Positions 7,487-15,898 of a stretch of 64,000 nucleotides of DNA are shown here, piece by piece. The translations under genes and the position numbers were made by a program. Every line of letters starts with the position of its first letter. Position 1 is the first letter of the stretch. Under the pieces are notes generated by a model, which was not told where the DNA came from, made no database searches, and saw nothing but the letters and a program-made list of their open reading frames with translations. Origin of the DNA: CBFHND01 sp965657085 (GTDB lineage: Bacteria > Pseudomonadota > Alphaproteobacteria > Rhodobacterales > Rhodobacteraceae); the NCBI GenBank assembly GCA_965657085.1, contig CBFHND010000005.1, positions 134,226-198,225 on the forward strand, read 5' to 3'.

Positions 7487-8836
7487 ATGAAAGACGACAA
7501 TTTCCTGCGCGCCAACAATGCCCAGCATATGTGGCACCCCATGGGCCATCCGGGCGATTCACTGGCCCATGCACCGACGATCATCGCAAAGGCCCATGGA
7601 TCGACGATCGAGGACATCGACGGCCACGAAACCGTGGATGCCGTGGGCGGCTTGTGGTGCGTCAACCTTGGCTATTCCAACGATGTGGTCAAAGACGCGA
7701 TTGCCAAGCAGCTTTACGACCTGCCCTATTACTCGGCCTTTGCCGGCACCTCCAATCCCACTGCCATCGAAGCCAGCTATGCGGTGCGCGAATTCTTTGC
7801 CGACGATGGCATGGCACGATGCTTTTTCACCTCCGGCGGGTCGGACAGCGTTGAAACCTGTCTGCGACTGGCGCGACAGTATCACCGCATCAAGGGCGAA
7901 CCGGGTCGCACCAAATTCCTGAGCCTCAAGAAAGGCTATCACGGCACCCACTTTGGCGGCGCATCGGTCAATGGCAACAACCGGTTCCGTATCAACTACG
8001 AACCTCTGATGCCCGGCTGTTTCCACCTGCCCAGCCCTTATGAATATCGCAATCCATTCAACGAAACAGACCCCGCACAACTGGCCCGGATGATTGCCGC
8101 CGCGATGGAGGATGAAATCCAATTCCAGGGCGCAGGCAGCATCGCCGCATTCATCATGGAGCCGATCCAGGGCGCAGGCGGTGTGATCGTGCCGCACGAG
8201 ACCTTCATGCCCTTGATGCGCGAGATTTGCGACCGTCACGGCATCCTGATGATCGCCGATGAGGTCATCACCGGCTTTGGCCGCACGGGCGACTGGACCG
8301 GCAGTCGCCATTGGGGCGTGAAGCCCGACATGATGAGCTGTGCCAAGGGCATCACAAGCGGCTATTTCCCCGTGGGGGCCGCCCTGATGAGCGAGGCGGT
8401 GGCTGACGTCTTTGAAAAGGCGGATGAGACCGGGGCGATTTTCCACGGCTACACCTATTCGGCGCACCCGGTGGGGGCCGCAGCGGTCACCGCTTGCATT
8501 GAGGAAACGCTGCGCCTTGATACCCGTGTGAACGCCGCCGCGCGTGGCACCCAGCTTTATGAAGGTGTGCAGGCGCTCAAAGAAAAATACGACATCGTGG
8601 GCGACGTGCGCGGGGGCCATGGCCTGATGACGGGCGTCGAACTGGTCAGTGACGCAGCGGCCAAGACACCGATGGACATGCCCACCATGAAGCGCATCCA
8701 TCAGGCCGCCTACGAGGCCGGTGCCATGGTGCGTCTGGGTGGCAACAACATCCTGATGTCACCGCCGCTGGTCATCACCGAAGCCGAGATCGCCAAGGTT
8801 CTGTCCGGGCTTGAGGCGGGGCTCAAGGCGGCCTAG
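7487..8836 (+). CDS. Class III (omega) aminotransferase, PLP-dependent
   Basis: Fold-type I aminotransferase of 449 aa. Cofactor motifs are clear: EPIQGAGGVIVP (225-236), MIADEVITGFGRTG (255-268, Asp258 contacting the pyridine nitrogen) and the Schiff-base Lys287 in SCAKGITSGYFP. Start ATG 7487 follows GGAGG. It sits between the purine permease and puuD, but it is class III (omega-amino acid/beta-alanine:pyruvate type), not the class V PucG ureidoglycine:glyoxylate aminotransferase known from purine pathways. It may remove amino groups with glyoxylate or pyruvate as acceptor; donor and acceptor cannot be read from the sequence. Confidence 0.88.
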   Translation: MKDDNFLRANNAQHMWHPMGHPGDSLAHAPTIIAKAHGSTIEDIDGHETVDAVGGLWCVNLGYSNDVVKDAIAKQLYDLPYYSAFAGTSNPTAIEASYAVREFFADDGMARCFFTSGGSDSVETCLRLARQYHRIKGEPGRTKFLSLKKGYHGTHFGGASVNGNNRFRINYEPLMPGCFHLPSPYEYRNPFNETDPAQLARMIAAAMEDEIQFQGAGSIAAFIMEPIQGAGGVIVPHETFMPLMREICDRHGILMIADEVITGFGRTGDWTGSRHWGVKPDMMSCAKGITSGYFPVGAALMSEAVADVFEKADETGAIFHGYTYSAHPVGAAAVTACIEETLRLDTRVNAAARGTQLYEGVQALKEKYDIVGDVRGGHGLMTGVELVSDAAAKTPMDMPTMKRIHQAAYEAGAMVRLGGNNILMSPPLVITEAEIAKVLSGLEAGLKAA

Positions 8837-8865
8837 CCTTGGCACGCTGAACAAAGGAACGACCC

Positions 8866-10080
8866 ATGTATGATTTGGCCGCCCTCGGTGCCTGGCTTGA
8901 ATTCGCCGTGCGCTGGCTGCACGTGATCACTGCGATCGCATGGATCGGCAGCAGTTTCTATTTCATCGCGCTTGATCTGGGCCTTCACCGTGATCGCAAT
9001 CTGCCCACCGGCGCGGATGGCGAAGAATGGCAGGTGCATGGCGGCGGATTTTATCACATCCAGAAATACCTGGTGGCCCCGGATCACATGCCTGATGGGC
9101 TGGTCTGGTTCAAATGGGAAAGCTATGCGACCTGGCTGTCGGGTTTTGCCCTGCTGGCGTTGGTTTATTACCTGGGGGCCGAGTTCTACCTGATCGACCC
9201 TGCGGTTCTGGACCTCAGCAAATGGCAGGCGGTGACCATTTCCATTGCATCGCTGGCCTTTGGCTGGCTGGCCTACAACACGCTCTGCCGGGTGTTCGTG
9301 AACGCCAACCAAACAGTTTTAATGGTCGCCCTCTTCGGCGTTCTGGTGGCGATGGCCTATTTCTATGCCTCGGCCTTCAGCGGGCGCGCGGCGATGTTGC
9401 ACCTTGGGGCCTTCACCGCCACGATCATGAGCGCGAATGTCTTCATGATCATTATTCCGAACCAGAAAATCGTGGTGGCCGACCTGATGGCGGGACGCAA
9501 GCCTGATCCGAAATACGGCAAGATCGCCAAGCAGCGCAGCACCCACAACAACTACCTGACGCTGCCGGTGATTTTCCTGATGCTCAGCAATCACTATCCG
9601 CTGTCCTTTGCCACCGAACACGCATGGATCATCGCGAGCCTCGTCTTCCTGCTGGGCGTAACCATTCGGCACTGGTTCAACAGCCGCCATGCGCGCGCCG
9701 GTTCGCCCATCTGGACATGGGGCGCGACGGTGGTGATTTTTCTGCTGATTGTCTGGGTCAGCACTGCGCCCATGGCCGGGTCGGACGAGGCGCGCGCGCC
9801 CATAGCGCGTTTTGCCGAGGCTCCGGGCTTTGCCGAGGTGCATGACATCGTGCAAGGAAGATGTAGCATGTGCCATGCCGCCGAACCGGTCTGGGACGGG
9901 TTGATGTGGGCGCCCAAGGGCGTGGTTCTCGAGACCGAGGCGCAGCTGACCCACCATGCCCGCGACGTGTATTTGCAGTCTGCGATCAGCCACGCGATGC
10001 CCCCTGCCAACCTGTCGTTCATCGACGATGAAGAACGCGCCACCATCGCCGCATGGTACAAGGCCGCGACCGGCGGTTAA
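8866..10080 (+). CDS. puuD: Membrane-bound urate hydroxylase PuuD with cytochrome c domain
   Basis: Oxidises urate to 5-hydroxyisourate, passing electrons to the respiratory chain instead of oxygen directly. Residues about 1-310 hold eight or so transmembrane helices with conserved histidines (WLHVITAIAWIGSSFYF, 18-34). A periplasmic C-terminal cytochrome c domain has the haem site CSMCH (Cys333, Cys336, His337) and a later SHAMPP methionine-ligand segment (about 375-380). Total 404 aa fits characterised PuuD-type enzymes. No soluble uricase or FAD-type HpxO is in the window, so this is probably the entry enzyme for uraH and the puuE-uraD fusion. ATG 8866 follows AAAGGAACGACCC. Confidence 0.93.
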   Translation: MYDLAALGAWLEFAVRWLHVITAIAWIGSSFYFIALDLGLHRDRNLPTGADGEEWQVHGGGFYHIQKYLVAPDHMPDGLVWFKWESYATWLSGFALLALVYYLGAEFYLIDPAVLDLSKWQAVTISIASLAFGWLAYNTLCRVFVNANQTVLMVALFGVLVAMAYFYASAFSGRAAMLHLGAFTATIMSANVFMIIIPNQKIVVADLMAGRKPDPKYGKIAKQRSTHNNYLTLPVIFLMLSNHYPLSFATEHAWIIASLVFLLGVTIRHWFNSRHARAGSPIWTWGATVVIFLLIVWVSTAPMAGSDEARAPIARFAEAPGFAEVHDIVQGRCSMCHAAEPVWDGLMWAPKGVVLETEAQLTHHARDVYLQSAISHAMPPANLSFIDDEERATIAAWYKAATGG

Positions 10081-10130
10081 GGGCCGCAAGGTGTGGTCGA
10101 ATCGGCGCACACCATGCTAGGTATCGTGGT

Positions 10131-11960
10131 ATGGTTGACGTGACCCCCAACATATCCACAGGTTTCCCTGTCATCCGCCAATTGGACGAGGCCGCGATCA
10201 ACCGGATCGCGGCGGGCGAAGTCGTGGAGCGTCCGGCGTCAGCGGTCAAGGAACTGGTTGAAAACGCACTGGATGCCGGCGCGCGACGCATCACCGTGGA
10301 CTACGCGGATGGCGGCAAGACGCTGATCCGCGTGACAGACGACGGCTGTGGCATTGCGGGCGATGATCTGCCCTTGGCCCTCAGCCGTCATGCCACTTCC
10401 AAGATTGACGGCACGGACCTGTTGAACATCCACACCTTCGGCTTCCGGGGCGAGGCGCTGCCCAGTCTTGGTGCCGTGGGCCGTTTGACCATCACCAGCC
10501 GCGTTGAAGGGCAGCCCGCCCACCAGATAAAAGTCGAAGGCGGTGCCATGGGCAAGGTGCGTCCTGCTGCATTGAACAGCGGCACGGTGGTCACTTTGGC
10601 CGACCTGTTCTACGCCACGCCTGCGCGGCTCAAATTCATGCGCACGGACCGGGCCGAGGCACAGGCCATCGGCGACGTGATCAAGCGGCTGGCCATGGCC
10701 GAACCCTTCGTGCGGTTTGAGCTGCGCGATGTCAGCGGCGACAGCCCGCGCAGCGTGTTCCGCGCCGAGGCACAGACCGGGGATATGTTCGACGCGCTGC
10801 ATGGGCGTCTGGCTGCGGTTCTGGGCCGCGAGTTTGCCGACAACGCATTGGCCATTGATGCCGAACGCGAGGGATTGCACCTGACGGGCTATGCCGCCTT
10901 GCCCACCTATTCGCGTGGATCGGCGGTGGCGCAGTACCTCTTTGTCAACGGCAGGCCCGTGCGTGACAAGCTTCTGGTGGGGGCCTTGCGTGGCGCCTAT
11001 TTCGATTTCCTCAGCCGTGACAGGCACCCGGCGGCGGCGCTTTTTCTGGATTGTGATCCGACGCTGGTGGATGTGAACGTGCATCCGGCAAAATCCGAGG
11101 TCCGCTTTCGCGATCCGGGGCTCGCACGCGGGCTGATCGTGTCGGCCCTGCGCCACGCATTGGCCGAAGCCGGGCATCGTGCGTCCACGACCGTGGCTGC
11201 GGGCGTATTGGGCGCAATGCAGCCCGAGCCGTCCGGGCCCGCGCGTGTCTACCAGATGGACCGCCCCAGCCTCGGTGCGCGGCAGGCCCACTATGCGGCC
11301 CAGGCACCGGGCTTTGCCGAGATGGCGCAAGACCTGAGCGGGCAGGTGGTGGAGCCTGAACCACAGGCCGATCCCGTCGATCTGCCTCTTGGGACCGCAC
11401 GTGGGCAGGTGCACGAGAATTATATCATCGCCCAGACCGCAACAGGCATGGTGATCGTGGATCAACACGCAGCGCACGAACGGCTTGTCTATGAAAAGCT
11501 GAAGCATCAGATGGCCGAAAACGGCGTCGCGGCTCAGGCGCTTTTGATCCCCGAGATCGTGGAATTGAGCGAGGGTGATTGCGCGCGGCTGCTTGAGATC
11601 GCGGATGATCTGGCGCGATTTGGTCTGTGCATCGAAGCTTTTGGCGGCGGTGCCATCGCAGTGCGCGAAACTCCCGCCATTCTGGGCGAGGTCAACGCCA
11701 AGGCCATGATCGAGGATATTCTGGCTGAACTGGCCGACCAAGGCAGCAGTGCATCGGTGCAAGCACGCATCGAGGCGATCCTGAGCCGCATGGCCTGCCA
11801 TGGGTCGATCCGGTCGGGCCGCTGGATGCGCGCCGAAGAAATGAACGCCCTGCTGCGCGAGATGGAGGCAACGCCCCATTCCGGCCAGTGCAATCACGGG
11901 CGTCCCACCTATGTCGAACTCAAGCTGGCGGACATTGAACGCCTGTTTGGCCGCACATGA
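10131..11960 (+). CDS. mutL: DNA mismatch repair protein MutL
   Basis: Coordinates mismatch repair downstream of MutS. The N-terminal GHKL ATPase shows NRIAAGEVVERPASAVKELV (about residues 24-43), ATSKI and GFRGEALPS. The C-terminal domain has the metal-dependent endonuclease motif DQHAAHERLVYE (444-455), ACHGS and CNHGRPT (Cys587), i.e. the nicking type and not the E. coli type that relies on MutH. The 609-aa length is normal. Frames extend upstream into puuD, but ATG 10131 gives the usual short leader before the ATPase core. Overlaps rmuC by 4 bp. Confidence 0.96.
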   Translation: MVDVTPNISTGFPVIRQLDEAAINRIAAGEVVERPASAVKELVENALDAGARRITVDYADGGKTLIRVTDDGCGIAGDDLPLALSRHATSKIDGTDLLNIHTFGFRGEALPSLGAVGRLTITSRVEGQPAHQIKVEGGAMGKVRPAALNSGTVVTLADLFYATPARLKFMRTDRAEAQAIGDVIKRLAMAEPFVRFELRDVSGDSPRSVFRAEAQTGDMFDALHGRLAAVLGREFADNALAIDAEREGLHLTGYAALPTYSRGSAVAQYLFVNGRPVRDKLLVGALRGAYFDFLSRDRHPAAALFLDCDPTLVDVNVHPAKSEVRFRDPGLARGLIVSALRHALAEAGHRASTTVAAGVLGAMQPEPSGPARVYQMDRPSLGARQAHYAAQAPGFAEMAQDLSGQVVEPEPQADPVDLPLGTARGQVHENYIIAQTATGMVIVDQHAAHERLVYEKLKHQMAENGVAAQALLIPEIVELSEGDCARLLEIADDLARFGLCIEAFGGGAIAVRETPAILGEVNAKAMIEDILAELADQGSSASVQARIEAILSRMACHGSIRSGRWMRAEEMNALLREMEATPHSGQCNHGRPTYVELKLADIERLFGRT

Positions 11961-13192
11961 TCGAGATCGGTGGGCAGATGTACCAAATGGGCGATCCGGT
12001 TGTCATCGCGGCCCTGATCGGCGCGGCGATTGTCCTGCTCATTCTGGTGCTCTTGATCCTCGCGGTCAGGGCTGCGGGGCGCAGTGCGCGTCTGACCGCG
12101 CCCTTGGCACAGCAAATGGGGATGCTGGGCCAGAATGTGCAACAGCTTGGCATGGGGCAGGAACAGCTGCGCGGTGGGCTTCAAACCGTCAGTGACACGC
12201 AGGCCAACGCGCAGGCGCAGGTGATCCAGACGGTCGAGGCGCGGCTGGCATCGGTGCAGCAACAGATGCAGGACCGGTTGGCCGACAACGCCATGCGCAG
12301 CCAGCGCGCCCTGACCGAGATGCAGGAGCGGATGCGCGAGACCCTGCACGGGTCCAGCAAACAGACCACCACCAGCCTTACGCAGCTTCAGGAACGGCTG
12401 GCGGCCATCGACAAGGCGCAGGACAACATCACCAAACTGTCGGGCGATGTTCTGTCCTTGCAGGACATTCTAAGCAACAAGCAGACGCGCGGGGCCTTTG
12501 GCGAGATCCAGTTGCAGGACATCGTGGGCAAGGCCCTGCCCAAGGACAGCTTTCGCTGGCAGGTCACGCTTAGCAACGGCAAGCGTGCCGATTGTGTCAT
12601 CGACCTTCCGAACCCACCGGGGCCGATCGTCATAGACAGCAAATTCCCCCTTGAGGCCTACGAGGCCCTGCGCAACGCGGATACCGATTGGGAACTGAAC
12701 GAGGCCGCCAAGGCGATGCGCGTTGCGGTCAAGACGCACATCAAGGCGATCAGTGAAAAGTACATTATCGAGGGCGAAACCGCCGACGGCGCGTTGATGT
12801 TCCTGCCGTCCGAGGCGGTCTATGCCGAACTGCATGCCAATTTTCCCGAACTGGTGCGCGAAGGGTTCGCCGCGCGTGTCTGGATCGTATCGCCCACCAC
12901 CTGCATGGCCACGCTGAACACCATGCGCGCGATCCTCAAGGACGCGCGGATGCGCGAACAGGCAGGTGCCATTCGCAAGACGCTGAAGCATCTGCACCGC
13001 GACGTGGAGATCGTGGTGGAGCGGGTGGACAAGCTGAACACCCATTTCACGCAGGCCCGCGGTGATCTGGAAGGCATTACAACCGCCGCCGAACGCGCAG
13101 GCAAACGCGCGGCCAAACTGGACAACTTCGACTTTGAAGAGATCGAGGACGCATCGACCAACGTGGTGCCCATTGGCAAGACGGACAGTTGA
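11957..13192 (+). CDS. rmuC: RmuC-family DNA recombination protein
   Basis: Predicted membrane-anchored protein implicated in limiting DNA inversions and rearrangement at repeats. Residues about 15-37 are one transmembrane helix, then about 110 residues of Gln/Ala-rich coiled coil, then the RmuC nuclease-like core with SNKQTRGAFGEIQLQDIV (about 173-190) and PIVIDSKFPLEAYEAL (about 223-238), a PD-(D/E)XK-like arrangement. 411 aa, slightly shorter than E. coli RmuC (475). ATG overlaps the mutL stop (ATGA), so both repair genes are co-translated. Molecular function of the family is only partly characterised. Confidence 0.9.
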   Translation: MIEIGGQMYQMGDPVVIAALIGAAIVLLILVLLILAVRAAGRSARLTAPLAQQMGMLGQNVQQLGMGQEQLRGGLQTVSDTQANAQAQVIQTVEARLASVQQQMQDRLADNAMRSQRALTEMQERMRETLHGSSKQTTTSLTQLQERLAAIDKAQDNITKLSGDVLSLQDILSNKQTRGAFGEIQLQDIVGKALPKDSFRWQVTLSNGKRADCVIDLPNPPGPIVIDSKFPLEAYEALRNADTDWELNEAAKAMRVAVKTHIKAISEKYIIEGETADGALMFLPSEAVYAELHANFPELVREGFAARVWIVSPTTCMATLNTMRAILKDARMREQAGAIRKTLKHLHRDVEIVVERVDKLNTHFTQARGDLEGITTAAERAGKRAAKLDNFDFEEIEDASTNVVPIGKTDS

Positions 13193-13225
13193 CGCCTCCG
13201 CACGAACCATGCCGGAAAGACACTC

Positions 13226-14464
13226 ATGAAAATTCTGATCGCAGGCGCCGGCATTGTCGGGGTGTCCACCGCCATTTGGTGTCAGCGCGCGGGCCATGAC
13301 GTCACCCTGATCGATGCCAAGGGACCCGCTCAGGGCGCAAGCCATGGCAATGCCGGGGTTCTGGCGGCAGGGGGCGTGATGCCTGTGACCACGCCGGGAC
13401 TGGCCTTCAAGGCACCGCGCATGCTTCTGGATCCCGATGCGCCGCTTTTCCTGCGCTGGCGCTATTTGCCACGGCTCTTGCCCTTTCTGGCACGTTACCT
13501 GTCCCACGCAACGGACGCGCATGTTGATCACTATGCACAGGCGATGAGCACACTGCTGGCCGATTCCCACGATCAGCACGCCGCGCTGAGTGCCGGAACG
13601 CCTGCCGCCCAGTACCTGCACGACGACGATTATTTCTATGGCTATGCCACCCATGCCGCCTTTGAACAGGACGCTTATGGTTGGGCGAAAAGGGTGGCAG
13701 CGGGCGTGGCCTATGATGTGCTGCGCGGCACGGAATACGCGGCGATTGACCCCATTTTTGGCGATGCTTTTGAAACCGTTGTGCGCTGTCGCAATCACGG
13801 GCGGATATCCGACCCCGGCGCCTATGTGCGCGCGCTGGCCGATCACTTCGTGGATCAGGGCGGCTCCATCGACATCGCCACGGTGCAGGATATCGATGTG
13901 CGCGATGGACAGGTCACCGGCGTGATGACCGATCAGGGGCACAGATCAGCAGACAAGATCGTGCTGGCGATGGGTGCGTGGTCAAAGGGTCTGGCGTGCC
14001 AGCTGGGTCTTGATGTGCCAATGGAAAGCGAGCGCGGGTATCATATCGAACTGATCAACCCGTCTTTCATGCCACGCGCGCCGATGATGGTTGCCGCCGG
14101 GAAATTCGTGCTGACCCCTATGGAAGGCCGCCTGCGGGCCGCAGGTGTGGTTGAGTTCGGCGGTTTGCACGCAGGGCCCAGCCGTGCGCCGATTGCTCTG
14201 CTGCGCAGGCAGGTGGCGGCCTTGCTGCCGGATATCACCTATGACCGGATCGATGAATGGATGGGACATCGGCCTGCGCCTGCGGATTCGCTTCCCCTGA
14301 TCGGTGCGGCGGATGCATACAGCCGCGCCTATGTCGCCTTTGGCCACCAGCATGTTGGTTTGACGGGAGGGGCCAAGACGGGCCGTATCATTGCAGATAT
14401 GCTGGATGGGCGCGCGCCCAACCTCGACCTCGCGCCCTTTGATCCCAAGCGTTACGCCAGTTAG
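13226..14464 (+). CDS. FAD-dependent D-amino-acid-dehydrogenase-like oxidoreductase
   Basis: DAO-superfamily flavoprotein of 412 aa. The N-terminal Rossmann motif GAGIVGVSTAIW (7-18) with the acidic end of the second strand (VTLIDAKGP) binds FAD; further family segments are GASHGNAGVLA (about 35-45), IVLAMGAWSKGL and GHQHVGLTGGAKTGR near the C-terminus. Similar to DadA, which deaminates D-amino acids at the membrane, but glycine-oxidase-like or other amine substrates are possible. It follows rmuC by 33 bases and is convergent with chrR, the stops overlapping by 4 bp. No racemase partner is nearby. Confidence 0.82.
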   Translation: MKILIAGAGIVGVSTAIWCQRAGHDVTLIDAKGPAQGASHGNAGVLAAGGVMPVTTPGLAFKAPRMLLDPDAPLFLRWRYLPRLLPFLARYLSHATDAHVDHYAQAMSTLLADSHDQHAALSAGTPAAQYLHDDDYFYGYATHAAFEQDAYGWAKRVAAGVAYDVLRGTEYAAIDPIFGDAFETVVRCRNHGRISDPGAYVRALADHFVDQGGSIDIATVQDIDVRDGQVTGVMTDQGHRSADKIVLAMGAWSKGLACQLGLDVPMESERGYHIELINPSFMPRAPMMVAAGKFVLTPMEGRLRAAGVVEFGGLHAGPSRAPIALLRRQVAALLPDITYDRIDEWMGHRPAPADSLPLIGAADAYSRAYVAFGHQHVGLTGGAKTGRIIADMLDGRAPNLDLAPFDPKRYAS

Positions 14465-15120
14465 ATACGCACGAACCGCTGTACGATCTTCGGCAGAAGA
14501 CCTTCGAATTGCAGCGGAGCATCGGTGACGGCCAGACAAATGCAGTCTTCGTGAATGTCGGCAATCGGAGTGTGATGCATGTCGGAACCCGCAATCTCGA
14601 CATCCCCGCGCGCAAAGTAATCATCTTCGTCCCGGAAGGCGCCCTGCAAAACCATGGTCATCTCAAGACCCCGGTGGCCATGATCCGGCATCGCAGCCCC
14701 TGCAGGAATATGCAAAAGGCGGGCGGTCGCATCGCGCGATGTCGGAAGGATCGCCTGTTTGACGCCAAGGCCCACGGGCTTCCACTTGATCGCTGACAAG
14801 TCGCCGCCGATATAGTCGCGCAGCGGTGTGGGCAGGATGCTGGAAGGATCGGCGAAATGCGCAGGGACCTCGGTCGGCGCTCCGCCATTGATCAATGCCA
14901 TCGTCGCTTCGAAACTGCCTGTGTCCATCTGGACGTCATTGTGCTGTTCCATATCCAGCAATTCGCCCCCGACACAGTCAAAGCTGGCCAGTTGCGCGCG
15001 ACATGTGTCACAGAGCGACACGTGCGCTGCGACCATCAAGCTGAACGCTTCCGGCAGCGTGCCTGCGGAATATCCCATAAGGATATCGTCTGTCAGATGG
15101 TGTTTGATTTCATTTTCCAT
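14461..15120 (-). CDS. chrR: ChrR-type anti-sigma factor with cupin domain
   Basis: Cytoplasmic zinc anti-sigma factor that holds RpoE inactive until oxidative stress (singlet oxygen in Rhodobacter sphaeroides). The N-terminal anti-sigma domain has the exact zinc motif H-X25-H-X3-C-X2-C: His7, His33, Cys37, Cys40. The C-terminal cupin (about 100-205) carries PDHGHRGLE and DMHHTP, the histidine/glutamate ligands expected for the sensor half of ChrR. 219 aa, normal length. It starts 7 bases after the rpoE stop, so the two are one operon in the order sigma, anti-sigma. Role inferred from the characterised R. sphaeroides pair; both zinc sites are intact. Confidence 0.93.
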   Translation of the reverse strand: MENEIKHHLTDDILMGYSAGTLPEAFSLMVAAHVSLCDTCRAQLASFDCVGGELLDMEQHNDVQMDTGSFEATMALINGGAPTEVPAHFADPSSILPTPLRDYIGGDLSAIKWKPVGLGVKQAILPTSRDATARLLHIPAGAAMPDHGHRGLEMTMVLQGAFRDEDDYFARGDVEIAGSDMHHTPIADIHEDCICLAVTDAPLQFEGLLPKIVQRFVRI

Positions 15121-15127
15121 CGGTTCA

Positions 15128-15682
15128 TCACTTCATTGCGTGGCGCAGTCTTTCCAGCGCCAAACGTATCCTCGATTTGATCGTGCCCAGGGGCAGACCG
15201 GTTTCAGCGGCGATTTCACTGTGGGTCAGATCCCCGAAATACGCCTTTTGTATAAGATCCCGCTGTGCAGCGGGCAGGTCGGCCAATGCGCGACCCAATA
15301 GTTCACTTTCCTGTTGCAGGGCCAAAACGTCGGCCTGCTCTGGTTCTGCTTCGGGCCCCCACGGCAAATCTTCCGGTTCGGGCCTGCGCTGCTTGCGCAG
15401 CACATCGATCTTGCGGTTTCGGGCAATGGTGAAAATCCAGGTCGCCACCGAGGCCCGTGCCGGGTCAAACATGTGCGCCTTGTGCCACAGCGTTGCCATG
15501 ACCTCTTGGGCGCATTCCTCTGCAAGGGACGGATCGGCCCCCGACTTCATCAAGAACCCTTTCACCCGCGGGGCGAAATGGGCGTAAATTTCCGCAAACG
15601 CGGTGCGGTCTTGCCGGTCTCTGATCCGGGCCACGTGATCGACCCACATCATCCGCGCTTGTGCCACGTCTTTGTTGTTCAC
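15128..15682 (-). CDS. rpoE: ECF sigma factor RpoE (ChrR-partnered group)
   Basis: Stress sigma factor with region 2 (about residues 20-95, including EECAQEVMATLWHKAHMFDP and WIFTIARNRKIDVLR) and region 4 (about 120-184, HTH SEIAAETGLPLGTIKSRI). The reading frame is open to 15829, but I choose GTG 15682: AGGA stands before it, the 184-aa product matches the family, and a sigma-E-like promoter lies at 15784-15809, which rules out a start upstream of it. ATG 15775 or 15652 are alternatives. It is probably autoregulated through that promoter. Paired with chrR downstream and with a divergent operon likely to be its regulon. Confidence 0.88.
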   Translation of the reverse strand: MNNKDVAQARMMWVDHVARIRDRQDRTAFAEIYAHFAPRVKGFLMKSGADPSLAEECAQEVMATLWHKAHMFDPARASVATWIFTIARNRKIDVLRKQRRPEPEDLPWGPEAEPEQADVLALQQESELLGRALADLPAAQRDLIQKAYFGDLTHSEIAAETGLPLGTIKSRIRLALERLRHAMK

Positions 15683-15783
15683 GGCTTCCTGTCCTGCGGC
15701 GACACCGGGCCCCGCCTTCTTCAATCCGTCGTTCACCAGGGCAAACGGCTTTGCAGTATCAAGTTGCGCCAACATAAACCAAG

Positions 15784-15809
15784 TACGCAGGCAGTTTGCA
15801 GTTGGATCA
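15784..15809 (-). promoter_or_regulatory. Sigma-E-like promoter for rpoE-chrR
   Basis: On the minus strand TGATCC (15809-15804) is followed after 16 bases by CGTA (15787-15784). TGATCC is the -35 element known for the RpoE/ChrR group of R. sphaeroides. The position, about 100 bases before the GTG start, suits autoregulation. The divergent promoter at 15832 has the same ATCC-N16-CGTA core, which supports both. Confidence 0.6.
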
Positions 15810-15831
15810 ATAATATTTTTTCGCCGCATTT

Positions 15832-15857
15832 ACATCCGAACGGGCATGCGTTCCGTA
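15832..15857 (+). promoter_or_regulatory. Sigma-E-like promoter for the FAD oxidoreductase operon
   Basis: ACATCC (15832-15837), 16 bases, then CGTA (15854-15857): the same ATCC-N16-CGTA spacing as the rpoE promoter on the other strand, with two mismatches to TGATCC at the start of the -35. It lies 42 bases before the ATG of the first gene of the divergent operon. Confidence 0.5.
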
Positions 15858-15898
15858 ACATATAGGACAATGCAGGAACGAGCGGGACAAGAACCAGA

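Noticed and set aside
10239..11897. 552-codon open frame on the minus strand
   Set aside because: Fully antisense to mutL, with low-complexity His/Arg/Gln-rich composition typical of the complementary frame of GC-rich genes; no family match.
15683..15829. Longer N-terminus of RpoE from ATG 15829
   Set aside because: It would place the sigma-E-like promoter inside the coding region and adds 49 residues without family similarity.
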